From Bisbaumannia sp015645095 (GTDB lineage Bacteria; Pseudomonadota; Gammaproteobacteria; Pseudomonadales; Halomonadaceae), in the NCBI GenBank assembly GCA_036871055.1, contig CP141893.1:3224001-3288000 (forward strand): a stretch of 64,000 nucleotides of DNA, in the 5' to 3' direction. This document shows positions 33,901 to 43,422 of the stretch, one piece after another. The notes beneath the pieces are model-generated. The model was not told where the DNA came from and did no database searches. It saw only the letters and a program-made list of their open reading frames with translations. Positions within the stretch are counted from its first letter, which is position 1. Each line of letters begins with the position of its first letter. The position numbers and the translations under genes are program-made.

Positions 33901-34908
33901 CTCAAGCGCACCATCGGCCATATCGACAACTCCCTGCAGGCCGCCGAGGAACTGCTCGGCACCCTGCTGGATATCTCCAAGCTGGACGCCGGCGCCCTGA
34001 CCCCGCGGCGCAGCCACTTCGCCCTGGCCGAGATCATTCGCCCGCTGCGCGCCGAGTTCGAGGTGATGGCGGAAGACCGGGGCCTCGACCTGGTGGTCGT
34101 CCCCACCCGGGCCTGGGTCGATAGCGACGCCCAGATGCTGCGGCGCATCGTGCAGAACTTCCTGTCGAATGCCATCCGCTATACCCAGCAGGGCCGGGTG
34201 CTGCTGGGCTGCCGCCGCCAGGCCGGTCGCCTGAGCATCGAGGTGTGGGATTCGGGCCCGGGGATCCCCGAGTCCAAGCAGGCCGAGATCTTCCAGGAGT
34301 TCCGCCGCCTCGACCAGGCCTCACGCCACAAGGAGAGCGAGAAGGGGCTGGGGCTGGGGCTCTCCATCGCCGACCGCATGAGCCGGGTCCTCGATCACCC
34401 CATCAAGGTGCGCTCCTGGGAGGGGGTCGGTACCGTCTTCTCGGTGAGCGTGCCGGTGGTGGCCGCCGGCGCCGAGACGGGCGACGAGGAGGCCACCCCA
34501 AGGCGCAGTGCCGGCAAGCTCACCGGCACCCGCATCCTGTGCATCGACAACGAGACGCTGATCCTGGAGGGCATGAAGGCGATGCTCTCCGGCTGGGGCT
34601 GCGAGGTGTTTACCGCCACCTCCATCGGTGGCGCCAAGTCGATCCTGCGCCATCTCGACGGCGACCCGGATGCGATCCTCGCCGACTACCACCTGGATAA
34701 CGAGGTCACCGGCCTGATGGCCCTGGAGGCCCTCGGCGAGCGCCTGGCGGGAGCGGTACCGGGCATCGTGATCACCGCCGACCGCACCGAAGAGGTCGCC
34801 GAGGAGATCAAGCGGGCCGGCTACCAGCTGCTCCACAAGCCGGTGCGCCCCGCCGCCCTGCGCGCCCTGCTGACCCGCACCCTCCAGGCCAGCCGCGCGG
34901 CGCAATAG
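30964..34908 (+). CDS. crbS: Hybrid sensor histidine kinase with SSF transporter domain (CrbS/MxtR-like)
   Basis: A 1314-residue membrane sensor. Residues about 1-510 are a sodium:solute symporter-like domain with about 13 helices (ALAIYCTSWTFYGAVGEA). A linker and PAS domains follow (about 650-770 and 775-890), then a coiled coil (about 895-940). The HisKA motif has His955 in AASHDLLQPLNAARLF. The HATPase domain has N, G1 and G2 boxes (NFLSNAIRYT, WDSGPGIP, KGLGLGLSIA). A C-terminal receiver has Asp1241 (LADYHLD) and Lys in LLHKPVRP. In Vibrio and Pseudomonas, CrbS with CrbR activates acs and acetate use. The convergent crbR supports this assignment. Confidence 0.9.
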   Translation: MFSGWLLIAVSLAYIAVLFAIAWRGDRRAKRQGPSQRRPVIYSLALAIYCTSWTFYGAVGEAATSGWSFASIFVGPILTFLLFWPVLAKMIRVAKHQNVTSIADFIASRYGKTQSLAAFASLVALIGTLPYIALQLKAVSSSFQVLTEASDLTRAPLFADTGFYVAVVMALFAILFGTRHTDATEHHEGLVHAIAFESLVKLAAFLILGAYVTWGMFDGLGGLLAQADTQLELQRQLAEQDFGRSFWAQTLLAMLAIFCLPRQFHVAVVENTHRDDARKARWLFPLYLVAIGFFVLPLAAAGLTLFGNDPTVRPDTYVLALPMAADSVWLTLLTFIGGFSAATGMVIVAAVAVSIMISNEIVIPALFRMRWFDTKARDYGRLVLRARRLTILVILALAYGFYQLIGDFNSLASTGMLSFAAAAQFAPALLGGLYWKRGNRLGVIAGMNIGFAVWAYTLLMPALITGGVLPQAWLAGGPLGIGWLAPTQLFGLNIGDSFTHGVMLSLGLNLFFYIFVSQMTPQRVVERIQASLFVDSVETRQTSVNRPWTGATTVGDLKVLCERFLGANQVHRAFEDYAKRSGTPLDDGARASIDVIQFTERFLASVLGASSARIVVNSALQGRGIGISDVISIVDEASQVLEFNRALLQATIENINQGISVVDQNLRLVVWNQRYLELFRFPDHLIRVGAPVDKIFRYNAHNGEYGPGDPEEHVELLLDNIRQGQPHRYVRYRQDGSVLEVQGTPMPGGGFVYTYQDITQQKRTEEALIRSESNIRIYTDNVPALIAYFDKECRYLFTNRAYEQAFGVDRNAVIGKRLGEVMPPQISRERSPWIERALGGERVSFEISLDDGEGGTRYMLVTYTPHFGDSGAILGFFALYQDITERRLAEMALKETNETLEERVRERTQALSEANAALRQENRVRAEAEQALRQAKQVAEDANASKTRFLAAASHDLLQPLNAARLFTSALSQQVDAEELKRTIGHIDNSLQAAEELLGTLLDISKLDAGALTPRRSHFALAEIIRPLRAEFEVMAEDRGLDLVVVPTRAWVDSDAQMLRRIVQNFLSNAIRYTQQGRVLLGCRRQAGRLSIEVWDSGPGIPESKQAEIFQEFRRLDQASRHKESEKGLGLGLSIADRMSRVLDHPIKVRSWEGVGTVFSVSVPVVAAGAETGDEEATPRRSAGKLTGTRILCIDNETLILEGMKAMLSGWGCEVFTATSIGGAKSILRHLDGDPDAILADYHLDNEVTGLMALEALGERLAGAVPGIVITADRTEEVAEEIKRAGYQLLHKPVRPAALRALLTRTLQASRAAQ

Positions 34909-34910
34909 CG

Positions 34911-34972
34911 CCAAGCGGCCAAGCGGCCAAGCGGCCAAGCGGCCAAGCGGCCAAGCGGCCAAGCCAATAAAG
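34911..34972. repeat. Octanucleotide tandem array directly after crbS
   Basis: The unit CCAAGCGG is repeated seven times without error, followed by a partial CCAAGC. The array starts two bases after the crbS stop codon. The period of eight is not a multiple of three, and the array lies outside coding sequence, so copy-number slippage would not alter CrbS. Confidence 0.95.
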
Positions 34973-34984
34973 CGCCGGTCCATA

Positions 34985-35020
34985 ACGCAAACAACCCACC
35001 GTCTGGTGGGTTGTTTGCGT
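34985..35020. terminator. Bidirectional terminator between crbS and crbR
   Basis: A perfect 16-bp stem (34985-35000 with 35005-35020) and a GTCT loop. The stem ends in TTGTTTGCGT on the plus strand and the same T-rich run on the minus strand. It separates convergent genes. Confidence 0.8.
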
Positions 35021-35062
35021 ATCCTTGCAGCTTGTTCCTTGGCGCTCCCGGGCGAAGCCCGG

Positions 35063-35725
35063 TCAGGACTCGACCTTGGGCGGCTCCACCTCGAGCTTCT
35101 GAGCGGCGATCACCGCCTGGGTGCGGGAGTGCACGCCGAGCTTGCGCAGGATGGCGGTGACGTGGGCCTTGATGGTGGCCTCGGAGACATTGAGCTCGTA
35201 GGCGATCTGCTTGTTGAGCAGGCCCTCGGTGAGCATATTGAGGACCCGGAACTGCTGCGGCGTCAGGGAGGCGATCGCCTCGGCGAACTTGGCCTCCTCC
35301 TCATCGGATTCGCCCAGGGTGTCGGCCAGCTCCGCGGGCAGCCAGACCTCTCCCTCGAGGATCTCGCCCACCGCCTCGGCGATGGCCTGCAGGGACGACG
35401 ACTTGGGAATGAAGCCGGAGGCGCCGTAGTCGATGGCGCGCCGCACCACATGGGGTTCATCGCTCCCCGAGACCACCGCCACCGGGATGTCCGGGGACTG
35501 GCCACGCAACTGAATCAACCCCGAGAAGCCATGGGCCCCGGGCATATGCAGGTCGAGGAGGATCAGGTCGGCGTCCGGATGGCGGGTCACCACCTCGGTG
35601 GTAGCCTCCATGGTATCGGCTTCGACGATCTCGGCCTGGGGCGCCAGCTGTCTCAGCGCCTGGGTCAAGGCGGCACGAAACAGCGGATGGTCATCGGCGA
35701 CGATGAATTTCTGGGCAAAGGCCAT
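35063..35725 (-). CDS. crbR: LuxR-type response regulator CrbR
   Basis: A 220-residue NarL/FixJ-family regulator. The receiver domain (about 5-120) has the acidic pair at Asp11-Asp12 and the phosphorylation site Asp58 (LILLDLHMPG). The C-terminal LuxR helix-turn-helix covers about 150-215 (LTPQQFRVLNMLTEGL, NKQIAYELNVSEATIKAHV). It is convergent with the kinase crbS and 200 bp from acs, upstream of which it is transcribed away. CrbR homologues (ErdR in some Pseudomonas) activate acs and acetate uptake genes. Direct regulation of acs and the symporter operon here is inferred. Confidence 0.88.
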   Translation of the reverse strand: MAFAQKFIVADDHPLFRAALTQALRQLAPQAEIVEADTMEATTEVVTRHPDADLILLDLHMPGAHGFSGLIQLRGQSPDIPVAVVSGSDEPHVVRRAIDYGASGFIPKSSSLQAIAEAVGEILEGEVWLPAELADTLGESDEEEAKFAEAIASLTPQQFRVLNMLTEGLLNKQIAYELNVSEATIKAHVTAILRKLGVHSRTQAVIAAQKLEVEPPKVES

Positions 35726-35862
35726 TGAATCTCCTCCGGATCTTGGGCCGGCCGTAGCGGCGGGGCGCTTTCGCCAAGGCTGACTGGCATGTTACCCCAA
35801 GGCGCCTGAGATTCCCAAGCCCGCGCCTTTCACGCCTTAGCATAGCCGCCACCGGCACAAGA

Positions 35863-35917
35863 ACACCGGCCATCGGGCCGGTGTCATGACAAGGGAATCC
35901 CGGGCCTGGCCCGGGAT
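35863..35917 (-). terminator. Tandem hairpins downstream of acs
   Basis: ACACCGGCC/GGCCGGTGT (35863-35884) and a near-perfect ATCCCGGGCC/GGCCCGGGAT pair (35897-35917), both just after the acs stop. The following minus-strand sequence is only moderately T-rich. They separate acs from the crbR promoter region. Confidence 0.6.
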
Positions 35918-35922
35918 CCGAC

Positions 35923-37869
<1,947 letters not shown>

Positions 37870-38034
37870 GGTATTACCCCTATCCCGGAGAGTGATCCGA
37901 ATTCATTCTGCCGGCCCGGTTGTTATTGATGCTGGCCGACCCTGAAAGACAGGCCCAGCATATACCGCGTGATGGCGGGCCGCCCTTTAGACATTGGTAG
38001 CAACAATTTCCTTTTAAATAACAATAGCTTATTT

Positions 38035-38589
38035 TTATTTTTTTGCCACTTCATCGGGCGTATAGACCAAGGTCTGAGCACAATGTCGACAACGATAGCG
38101 CTGTCCGCGACGCGCCAGGGCATGGCGCCGTGGGGAAAAATAGTGCGCCCGGCAGGCACAGCGATAGGCGAAGGGCATGGGGCTGGCGCGCCCCACATCG
38201 AAGCGGTGGGTGGTGTGGGGTTCCAGGCCGAAAAGCTCGCGCATCACCTGACGCCACTCCCGGCCATGGGGACGCAGTCTGGGTCCCTCGTCGAGATGCC
38301 AGACCAGCCAATGGGCCATCTCGTGGGGCACCACTTCGGCCAGGAAGGGGTGGCGATTCTCGTCCAGCAGGACGGGATTGAAGCGCAGGCCGCCGCGACC
38401 GAAGTGGGCCTGGCCCGCGCTCTTGCCGCGCAGGTCGCACCAGATTCGGGGGCGAGGCAAGTGCGGATGGACCTCGCGACAGAGCCGCCAGGCCGCCTCC
38501 ACCTGGCGGTACAGGCAGGCCTCGAGTTCGCCGGCATCCAGGGTGGCGAGGCAATCGGCGGAGGGCGTGGGCAGCGCGGGGGTAAGCAT
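38035..38589 (-). CDS. sprT: SprT-like zinc metalloprotease family protein
   Basis: A 184-residue cytoplasmic protein of the SprT/Spartan-like family. The zinc motif HEMAH lies in EVVPHEMAHWLVWHLDEG. A C-terminal zinc ribbon has CAC... and CRHC pairs (YRCACRAHYF, YRCRHCAQTLVY). The E. coli homologue has no well-defined role; eukaryotic relatives cut DNA-protein crosslinks. The start at 38589 is chosen over an upstream in-frame extension that overlaps the promoter region of the divergent gene. It follows a 165-bp AT-rich gap from acs. Confidence 0.88.
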   Translation of the reverse strand: MLTPALPTPSADCLATLDAGELEACLYRQVEAAWRLCREVHPHLPRPRIWCDLRGKSAGQAHFGRGGLRFNPVLLDENRHPFLAEVVPHEMAHWLVWHLDEGPRLRPHGREWRQVMRELFGLEPHTTHRFDVGRASPMPFAYRCACRAHYFSPRRHALARRGQRYRCRHCAQTLVYTPDEVAKK

Positions 38590-38592
38590 GGG

Positions 38593-38601
38593 TGCTAGAA
38601 T
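38593..38601 (+). promoter_or_regulatory. Extended -10 promoter of the UPF0149 gene
   Basis: TGCTAGAAT has the extended TGn motif and a TAGAAT hexamer one base from consensus. No -35 is needed or seen. The predicted start, near 38608, gives a 76-nt leader. The element lies immediately upstream of the divergent sprT start. Confidence 0.5.
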
Positions 38602-38683
38602 GCCGGGCCAGATGAACGGCGTCCAGCGCGCCCAGACCTGACCACTGCCCCGGCCCCCAGCGACTTTCTCAAGCGAGAGCCCC

Positions 38684-39355
38684 ATGTCCGAGACTCCCCT
38701 GCCCCAGCCCCTGCTCGACGACGATGCCCTGGACTACCTGGACGATTTCTTCGACTCGGAGCGGGTCGGGCCCGACGCCCTGGACCTGATCGGCACCCAT
38801 GGCTACCTGGTGGCCCTGGCGGTGGCGCCGCGGGAGGTGCCCGCCGCCACCTGGGTGGCCGAGCTGTTCCAGGGCGAGCCCGACTTCGCCGATGACGCCG
38901 AGCGGGAGCGGGTCCTGGCCCTGCTGGAGCAGCTGCGCCATAACGCCATCGAGGCCCTGGAGCAGGGCCTGCTGCCGGAGCTGCTGTTCGAGCTGACCCT
39001 GGACGGCATGCCCCCGGAGGAGACCCCCATCGGCGACTGGTGCGCCGGTTTCATGGAGGCGGTGTTCCTCGACGAGACGGCCTGGTTCGAGGGCGACGAG
39101 GAGAGCGCCGCGGCCCTGCTGCTGCCGTTCATGGCGCTCTCCGGGCTCTTCGACGACGAGCCGGACATGGCCGAGCTGGCCGGCAGCCCCAGCCAGCTGG
39201 AAGAGCTGGTGGCCCAGTTGCCGGAGCTGGTGCTGGACCTCTACCTGCTCTATCGGGTGCCACCGGAGAAGCCCAAGCCCAGCCCCCAACGCAAGCGCCC
39301 CGCCGGCGCCAAGGGCGGCAAAAGCCAGGGCAAGGGCGCAAAGCGCAAGCGCTAA
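38684..39355 (+). CDS. UPF0149 family protein (YecA/YgfB-like)
   Basis: A 223-residue acidic, mostly helical protein of the UPF0149 family, whose cellular function is uncertain. The family pattern is seen in LDYLDDFFDSERVGPDALDLIGTHGYLVALAVAP and IGDWCAGFMEAVF. The core is strongly acidic, while the last 30 residues are Lys/Arg/Gly-rich (ending KGAKRKR), a charge split that may mediate nucleic-acid contact. YecA relatives usually end in a SEC-C zinc motif; here the basic tail replaces it. The stop codon lies inside the first copy of a 27-bp direct repeat. Confidence 0.82.
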   Translation: MSETPLPQPLLDDDALDYLDDFFDSERVGPDALDLIGTHGYLVALAVAPREVPAATWVAELFQGEPDFADDAERERVLALLEQLRHNAIEALEQGLLPELLFELTLDGMPPEETPIGDWCAGFMEAVFLDETAWFEGDEESAAALLLPFMALSGLFDDEPDMAELAGSPSQLEELVAQLPELVLDLYLLYRVPPEKPKPSPQRKRPAGAKGGKSQGKGAKRKR

Positions 39356-39398
39356 GCCGGGGAGCCATCGGGCAAGCGCTAAGCCGGGGAGCCATCGG
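39345..39398. repeat. 27-bp direct repeat, two perfect tandem copies
   Basis: Copies at 39345-39371 and 39372-39398 are identical; a third begins at 39399 with GCAAG and then diverges. The first copy includes the last codons and stop of the UPF0149 gene. The right part of each unit (GAGCCATCGG) is also the left end of the inverted-repeat element at 39389-39580. Confidence 0.95.
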
Positions 39399-39580
39399 GC
39401 AAGGCGGCTCGCTCACCTCCGGGCCGAAACCCCGACGCTACGCTAGCCGGCTGACGCGCACGGGCCGGACCGAGGTCCCTCTCGCCGGCCCAAAATCGAC
39501 ATCCCTGTCGATTTGCGCTACCCGGCTCGCTGCGCGTCGGCAGCCCGGCGAAATCGCTCGCCCGCCTTGCCCGATGGCTC
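39389..39580. repeat. 192-bp element with perfect 19-bp terminal inverted repeats
   Basis: The left end (39389-39407) and right end (39562-39580) are exact reverse complements over 19 bp (GAGCCATCGGGCAAGGCGG). Inside there is a hairpin AAATCGACA/TGTCGATTT (39493-39501 and 39506-39514). No coding frame with recognisable content is present. The size and ends resemble a miniature inverted-repeat element, but target-site duplications are not clear. It fills most of the 270-bp gap between two convergent genes. Confidence 0.8.
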
Positions 39581-39625
39581 TGTCCTGCTCCGGACGAAGT
39601 CCAGTCGGCTCCCGGCAAAGCCGGG

Positions 39626-40750
39626 TTAACGCAACCGGGTTAGCCAGCCATCCAGGGTGCCGAAGAGCCACTCCTTGAGACGCTGCCAACGGGGGCGCCG
39701 CCGCCAGGCAGCGGCGTGAATCTCGTGACTGGCATCGAAGTTGCGCTCGAACAGCGCCGCCACCTCCCGCGCGAAACGCGGATCGTCGATCTCCTGATTC
39801 GCCTCCAGGTTCCAGTGCAGGCTCCAGTGATCGAAGTTGCAGGAGCCGATGGAGCTCCAGTCGTCCACCAGGCAGAACTTGGCATGGATAAAGGAGGGCT
39901 GGAACTCGAAGATGCGGATGCCCGCCCGCAACAGGCGACCATAGAAACGCTGGCCGGCATAGCGCACCCCGGGATGATCATGGGCCTCGCCGGGCAGCAG
40001 CAGGCGCACGTCCACGCCGCGCCGGGCGGCCAGGGCGAGGCGAATCCGCAACCCCAGGGTGGGCACGAAATAGGGGGTGCAGATCCATAGCCGCCGGCGC
40101 GCCCGCCGCACCCGCTGATGCAGGGAGCGACGAATCGCCTGGTAGCGATACCCCTGGCCCCAGACCACCCGACCACGCATGCCCTGGTAGCCGTCATCAT
40201 CCGCCAGGGCCAGGCGCAGGCCGCGCACCAGGGCCGCCTCCCCCGGCCCACGGGTCAGGGAAGAATCCCAGAGACGCGAGAAGAGTCGCACCCAGTCTGC
40301 CACCACCGGTCCCTCGATACGCACCGCCACCTCGTACCAGGCCTGGAGGAAGTCATCCACGGCGCCGAAGCCACCGGTAAAGGCGACGCGGCCGTCCACG
40401 ACCACCAGCTTGCGATGATCCCGGGTCAGGTTGCGCGCCAACGGCAGGTGAAACCCCAGGGGATTGAAGAAGCGCAGCGCCACGCCGAGCCCGACGAGGC
40501 GCCGCCGATCCGCCTCGGCCAACCCCATGGCACCGTAGCCGTCGAGCATCAACAGCACCCTGACGCCGCGACCCGCGGCACGCCCCAGGGCCTCGATCAC
40601 CGCATCGCTGAGGCGCCCCGACTCCATCAGATAGAGCTCCACCAGTACCCAGGACTCGGCCGTCTCCAGGGCCTCCAACATCGCCGGCAGGAACTGGCTC
40701 GCCTCCGGAAGCAGGGTAAAGCGATTGCCGTCCCGCCAGACTCCCCGCAT
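39626..40750 (-). CDS. Phospholipase D-like protein, cardiolipin synthase ClsB type
   Basis: A 374-residue enzyme with two HKD motifs. The first is DHRKLVVVDGRVAFTGG and the second is HAKFCLVDDWSSIGSCNFD. Such proteins make cardiolipin by transferring a phosphatidyl group onto phosphatidylglycerol or a related acceptor. There are no N-terminal membrane helices, so it is closer to ClsB than ClsA. The start at 40750 follows GGAGAGG and avoids an upstream extension through the promoter. The gene is divergent from plsB, so two phospholipid enzymes share one control region. Confidence 0.85.
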   Translation of the reverse strand: MRGVWRDGNRFTLLPEASQFLPAMLEALETAESWVLVELYLMESGRLSDAVIEALGRAAGRGVRVLLMLDGYGAMGLAEADRRRLVGLGVALRFFNPLGFHLPLARNLTRDHRKLVVVDGRVAFTGGFGAVDDFLQAWYEVAVRIEGPVVADWVRLFSRLWDSSLTRGPGEAALVRGLRLALADDDGYQGMRGRVVWGQGYRYQAIRRSLHQRVRRARRRLWICTPYFVPTLGLRIRLALAARRGVDVRLLLPGEAHDHPGVRYAGQRFYGRLLRAGIRIFEFQPSFIHAKFCLVDDWSSIGSCNFDHWSLHWNLEANQEIDDPRFAREVAALFERNFDASHEIHAAAWRRRPRWQRLKEWLFGTLDGWLTRLR

Positions 40751-40779
40751 GCGCCTCTCCTTTCTCCGATCCGCCTGCG

Positions 40780-40785
40780 TATAAT
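40780..40785 (+). promoter_or_regulatory. -10 element of plsB
   Basis: A perfect TATAAT, 32 bp upstream of the plsB ATG. No good -35 is found at 15-18 bp spacing, so an activator or a weak -35 is assumed. Confidence 0.5.
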
Positions 40786-40817
40786 AGTGCGGCACCCCCG
40801 AACTCGAAGGCAATGGA

Positions 40818-43241
40818 ATGGCCTGGCGTCCCCTCCACGCGCTACTACGTCGTCTGCTCGACGCCTGGGTCGAGGTTCGTCATTGCGACCCGGCTCCCGA
40901 TACCCTGGCCCTCGACCCCGAGCGTCCTACCCTCTATGTGCTGCCACACCGGGCCCTGAGCGACCGCCTGCTGCTGGAGAGCCTGTGTCGCCGCCATGGG
41001 TTGCCCCTCGATGCCTCCCTGGGCTCCCCGGCCATCCTGACGCTTCCCGAGGCGCGCCGCCGGCCGTGGCGACGCCGTCGCTCGCCCTCGCCCCTGGTGG
41101 CCCTGGCACAACGCCTGGAAGCGTCGCCAGGGGCCGCCCCTCAGCTCGTGCCGGTCAGCATCTTCTGGGGCCGCGCCCCCGGCAAGCGCTTCGGCTTCTG
41201 GAAGCTGCTGGCGGCGGATAGCTGGGCCCTGACCGGGCGGTTGCGGCGCCTGTTGGCGGTAGGGGTCAACGGCAGGAGCGTCGAGGTGGTCTTCGGCGCC
41301 CCCCTGCGCCTCGACGAGCTGCATGACCCGACCCGCCCCGAACTGACCTCCCGCAAGGCGGGTCGGCTGCTGCGGGTCCACTTTCGCCGGGTGCGAACCC
41401 GGGTGCTGGGTCCCGACCTCTCCCACCGCCGCACCCTGATCGAGAGCGTGGTGGCCAGCCCCGAGGTGCGCCGGGCCATCGACGAGGCGGCCGGCGCCCA
41501 GGAACAGTCCCGCTCACGACTGACCCGCCGGGCCCAGCGCTATGGTCGCGAGATCGCCTCCAATATGTCCTATCCGGTGCTGCGCTTCATGGACCAGCTG
41601 CTCAAGCGCCTCTGGACGCGGCTATACGATGGCGTCGAGATCACCGGCATCGAATCGGTCAAGGCCCTGGCCGGCGACCACACCCTGGTCTATGTGCCCT
41701 GCCACCGCAGCCATATCGACTACCTGCTGCTCTCCTATGTGCTCTACCACCAGGGGCTGATGCCGCCCCATATTGCCGCCGGTCGCAACCTCGACATGCC
41801 GGTCGTGGGCCCCCTGCTGCGTCGTGGCGGCGCCTTCTTCATGCGCCGCAGCTTCCGCGACAACCGACTCTATGCGGCGGTCTTCGATGCCTACCTGCAT
41901 CGCCTGCTCGCCCATGGCCACGCCCTGGAATACTTCATCGAGGGCGGCCGCTCGCGTAGCGGCCGGCAGCTCGCGCCACGCCCCGGCATGCTGGCCATGA
42001 GCCTGCGCTCCCAGGCACGGCTGATCCACGAACAACGGCGCCCCCGGCCACTGGCCTTCGTACCGGTCTACTTCGGCTATGAGCGGGTGATGGAGAATGC
42101 CAGCTACCGCCGCGAGCTGGCCGGGGAGAAGAAGCGCAAGGAATCACCGCTGGCCCTGCTCGGCACTCTCAAGCGCCTGCGCGAGCCCTTCGGCCAGGTG
42201 ACGGTGGCCTTCGGTGAGCCGCTGATCCTCGATGCCTGGCTGGACGAGCACGCCCCCGAATGGCGCCGGGCCGTCCCCCAGGGACGCCCGGCCTGGCTGA
42301 AGCAGGTCTTGCCGACCCTGGGACAGGCGCTCTCCCGCCGCATCAATGCCGCCGTCCGTCTCAATGCCAGCAACCTGGTGGCCCTGGCCATGCTGGCCAC
42401 GCCGCAGCGGGTCATCGAGACGCCCCAGCTGGAACACCAGCTACGCCTGCTGGCCCGCCTCGGTCAGGGACGTCCCGGTGAGCCCCTGGCGCCTCCCGAG
42501 GGCAGCCCCGCCGACTGGATCGATCACACCGAGCGGCTGGGCCTGATCCAGCGGCGGCCCCAGGCGCTCGGCGAGCTGGTGGTGGCCGATGCCGATCAGG
42601 CCACGCTCCTGGGCTGGTATCGCAACAATGTGCTGCACGGCTTCGCCCTGCCGGGCCTGGTGGCCTTCGCCTTTCGCAACACCTCACGCCACGACGCCTC
42701 CAGCCTTGCGCGGGGCTTGAGCCCGATCTGGCCGCTGCTGGTCCGGGAGCTGGCCATCACGCCCCCCGAGGACCTGACGACGGCGATCACCGAGCAACTG
42801 GGCCAGCTGACGGCGTTGGGGCTACTGGAGGCGACGGACGCTGGCTGGCGACGCCCCCGGGCACTGCCCGACCAGGCCGCCCTGGATCAGCTCGGCGCCC
42901 TGGTGGAGCCCTTCCTGGCCCGGGGTTTCCTGCTACTGACGGTGCTGTTGCGCCAACCCAGTGGCCAGGCCACCCCCCAGGCCCTGGCCGACCAGGGGCG
43001 TCAGCTCGCCGAGCGCCTGGCGCTGCTCTCCGGCCTGCCGGCCCCGGAATTCTTCGACGCCAGCCTCTTCGCCGCCCTGCTCGAGGGGCTGGAGGCGGAG
43101 GGCTGGGTATGGCGCGACGACGACCGGGTCCACTATGGCGCCACCCTGCAGGAGGCCGCCCGACACGCCCAGGAGCTCTTCGACCCGGCCCTGCGCCAGC
43201 GGCTGATGCTGCTGGCCGAGGCTGGGGAGGAAGTCTCGTAG
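40818..43241 (+). CDS. plsB: Glycerol-3-phosphate acyltransferase
   Basis: PlsB is an inner-membrane enzyme that makes 1-acyl-glycerol-3-phosphate from glycerol-3-phosphate and acyl-ACP or acyl-CoA, the first step of phospholipid synthesis. It has 807 residues, the usual length. The catalytic HX4D motif is His296 to Asp301 (CHRSHIDYLLLSY). The other acyltransferase blocks are GGAFFMRRSFR, FIEGGRSRSGR and FVPVYFGYERVME. The start at 40818 lies 7 bp after AAGG; an earlier ATG at 40813 is out of frame. Confidence 0.96.
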   Translation: MAWRPLHALLRRLLDAWVEVRHCDPAPDTLALDPERPTLYVLPHRALSDRLLLESLCRRHGLPLDASLGSPAILTLPEARRRPWRRRRSPSPLVALAQRLEASPGAAPQLVPVSIFWGRAPGKRFGFWKLLAADSWALTGRLRRLLAVGVNGRSVEVVFGAPLRLDELHDPTRPELTSRKAGRLLRVHFRRVRTRVLGPDLSHRRTLIESVVASPEVRRAIDEAAGAQEQSRSRLTRRAQRYGREIASNMSYPVLRFMDQLLKRLWTRLYDGVEITGIESVKALAGDHTLVYVPCHRSHIDYLLLSYVLYHQGLMPPHIAAGRNLDMPVVGPLLRRGGAFFMRRSFRDNRLYAAVFDAYLHRLLAHGHALEYFIEGGRSRSGRQLAPRPGMLAMSLRSQARLIHEQRRPRPLAFVPVYFGYERVMENASYRRELAGEKKRKESPLALLGTLKRLREPFGQVTVAFGEPLILDAWLDEHAPEWRRAVPQGRPAWLKQVLPTLGQALSRRINAAVRLNASNLVALAMLATPQRVIETPQLEHQLRLLARLGQGRPGEPLAPPEGSPADWIDHTERLGLIQRRPQALGELVVADADQATLLGWYRNNVLHGFALPGLVAFAFRNTSRHDASSLARGLSPIWPLLVRELAITPPEDLTTAITEQLGQLTALGLLEATDAGWRRPRALPDQAALDQLGALVEPFLARGFLLLTVLLRQPSGQATPQALADQGRQLAERLALLSGLPAPEFFDASLFAALLEGLEAEGWVWRDDDRVHYGATLQEAARHAQELFDPALRQRLMLLAEAGEEVS

Positions 43242-43269
43242 AGGAACGCTAAACTGGCTTAACTGAAAT

Positions 43270-43388
43270 GGCGAGGGGCGCTGGGGGCAGGCCGAAGCAA
43301 AGCGTCTTTTTCAGGGATGAAAAAGTCGAGCGCCCAGGGAGGGGTTCACAGCGTCTTTGTGGAGTGCCTGCCGCCAGAGTAGCCCCGG
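43270..43388 (+). repeat. Dispersed structured repeat, copy A
   Basis: A 119-bp element predicted to fold as a nested structure. The outer stem pairs GGGGC (43275) with GCCCC (43382) and a 12-position helix (43281-43292 with 43366-43377, one mismatch). A second helix is GCAAAG (43297) with CTTTGT (43355). An internal hairpin is CTTTTTCA-GGGA-TGAAAAAG (43306-43325). The unpaired core GCGCCCAGGGAGGGGTTCA follows. Copy B has the same layout with different stem bases. It lies between the convergent plsB and rsmJ genes. Confidence 0.85.
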
Positions 43389-43422
43389 AATTCGTGAAGC
43401 TATGTACCGTCGTTGGTTACGA

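Noticed and set aside
30994..34017. A 1007-residue open frame on the minus strand opposite crbS
   Set aside because: It mirrors the crbS gene in a GC-rich genome, is rich in His, Gln and Gly and shows no domain, while the plus frame has complete kinase motifs.
34911..34972. Possible CRISPR array
   Set aside because: The repeats are 8 bp with no spacers and no cas genes are nearby; it is a simple tandem repeat.
39345..39398. Possible CRISPR-like direct repeats
   Set aside because: The two 27-bp copies are adjacent without spacers.
40813..40815. ATG at 40813 as plsB start
   Set aside because: It is out of frame with plsB; the ATG at 40818 is in frame with suitable ribosome-binding spacing.
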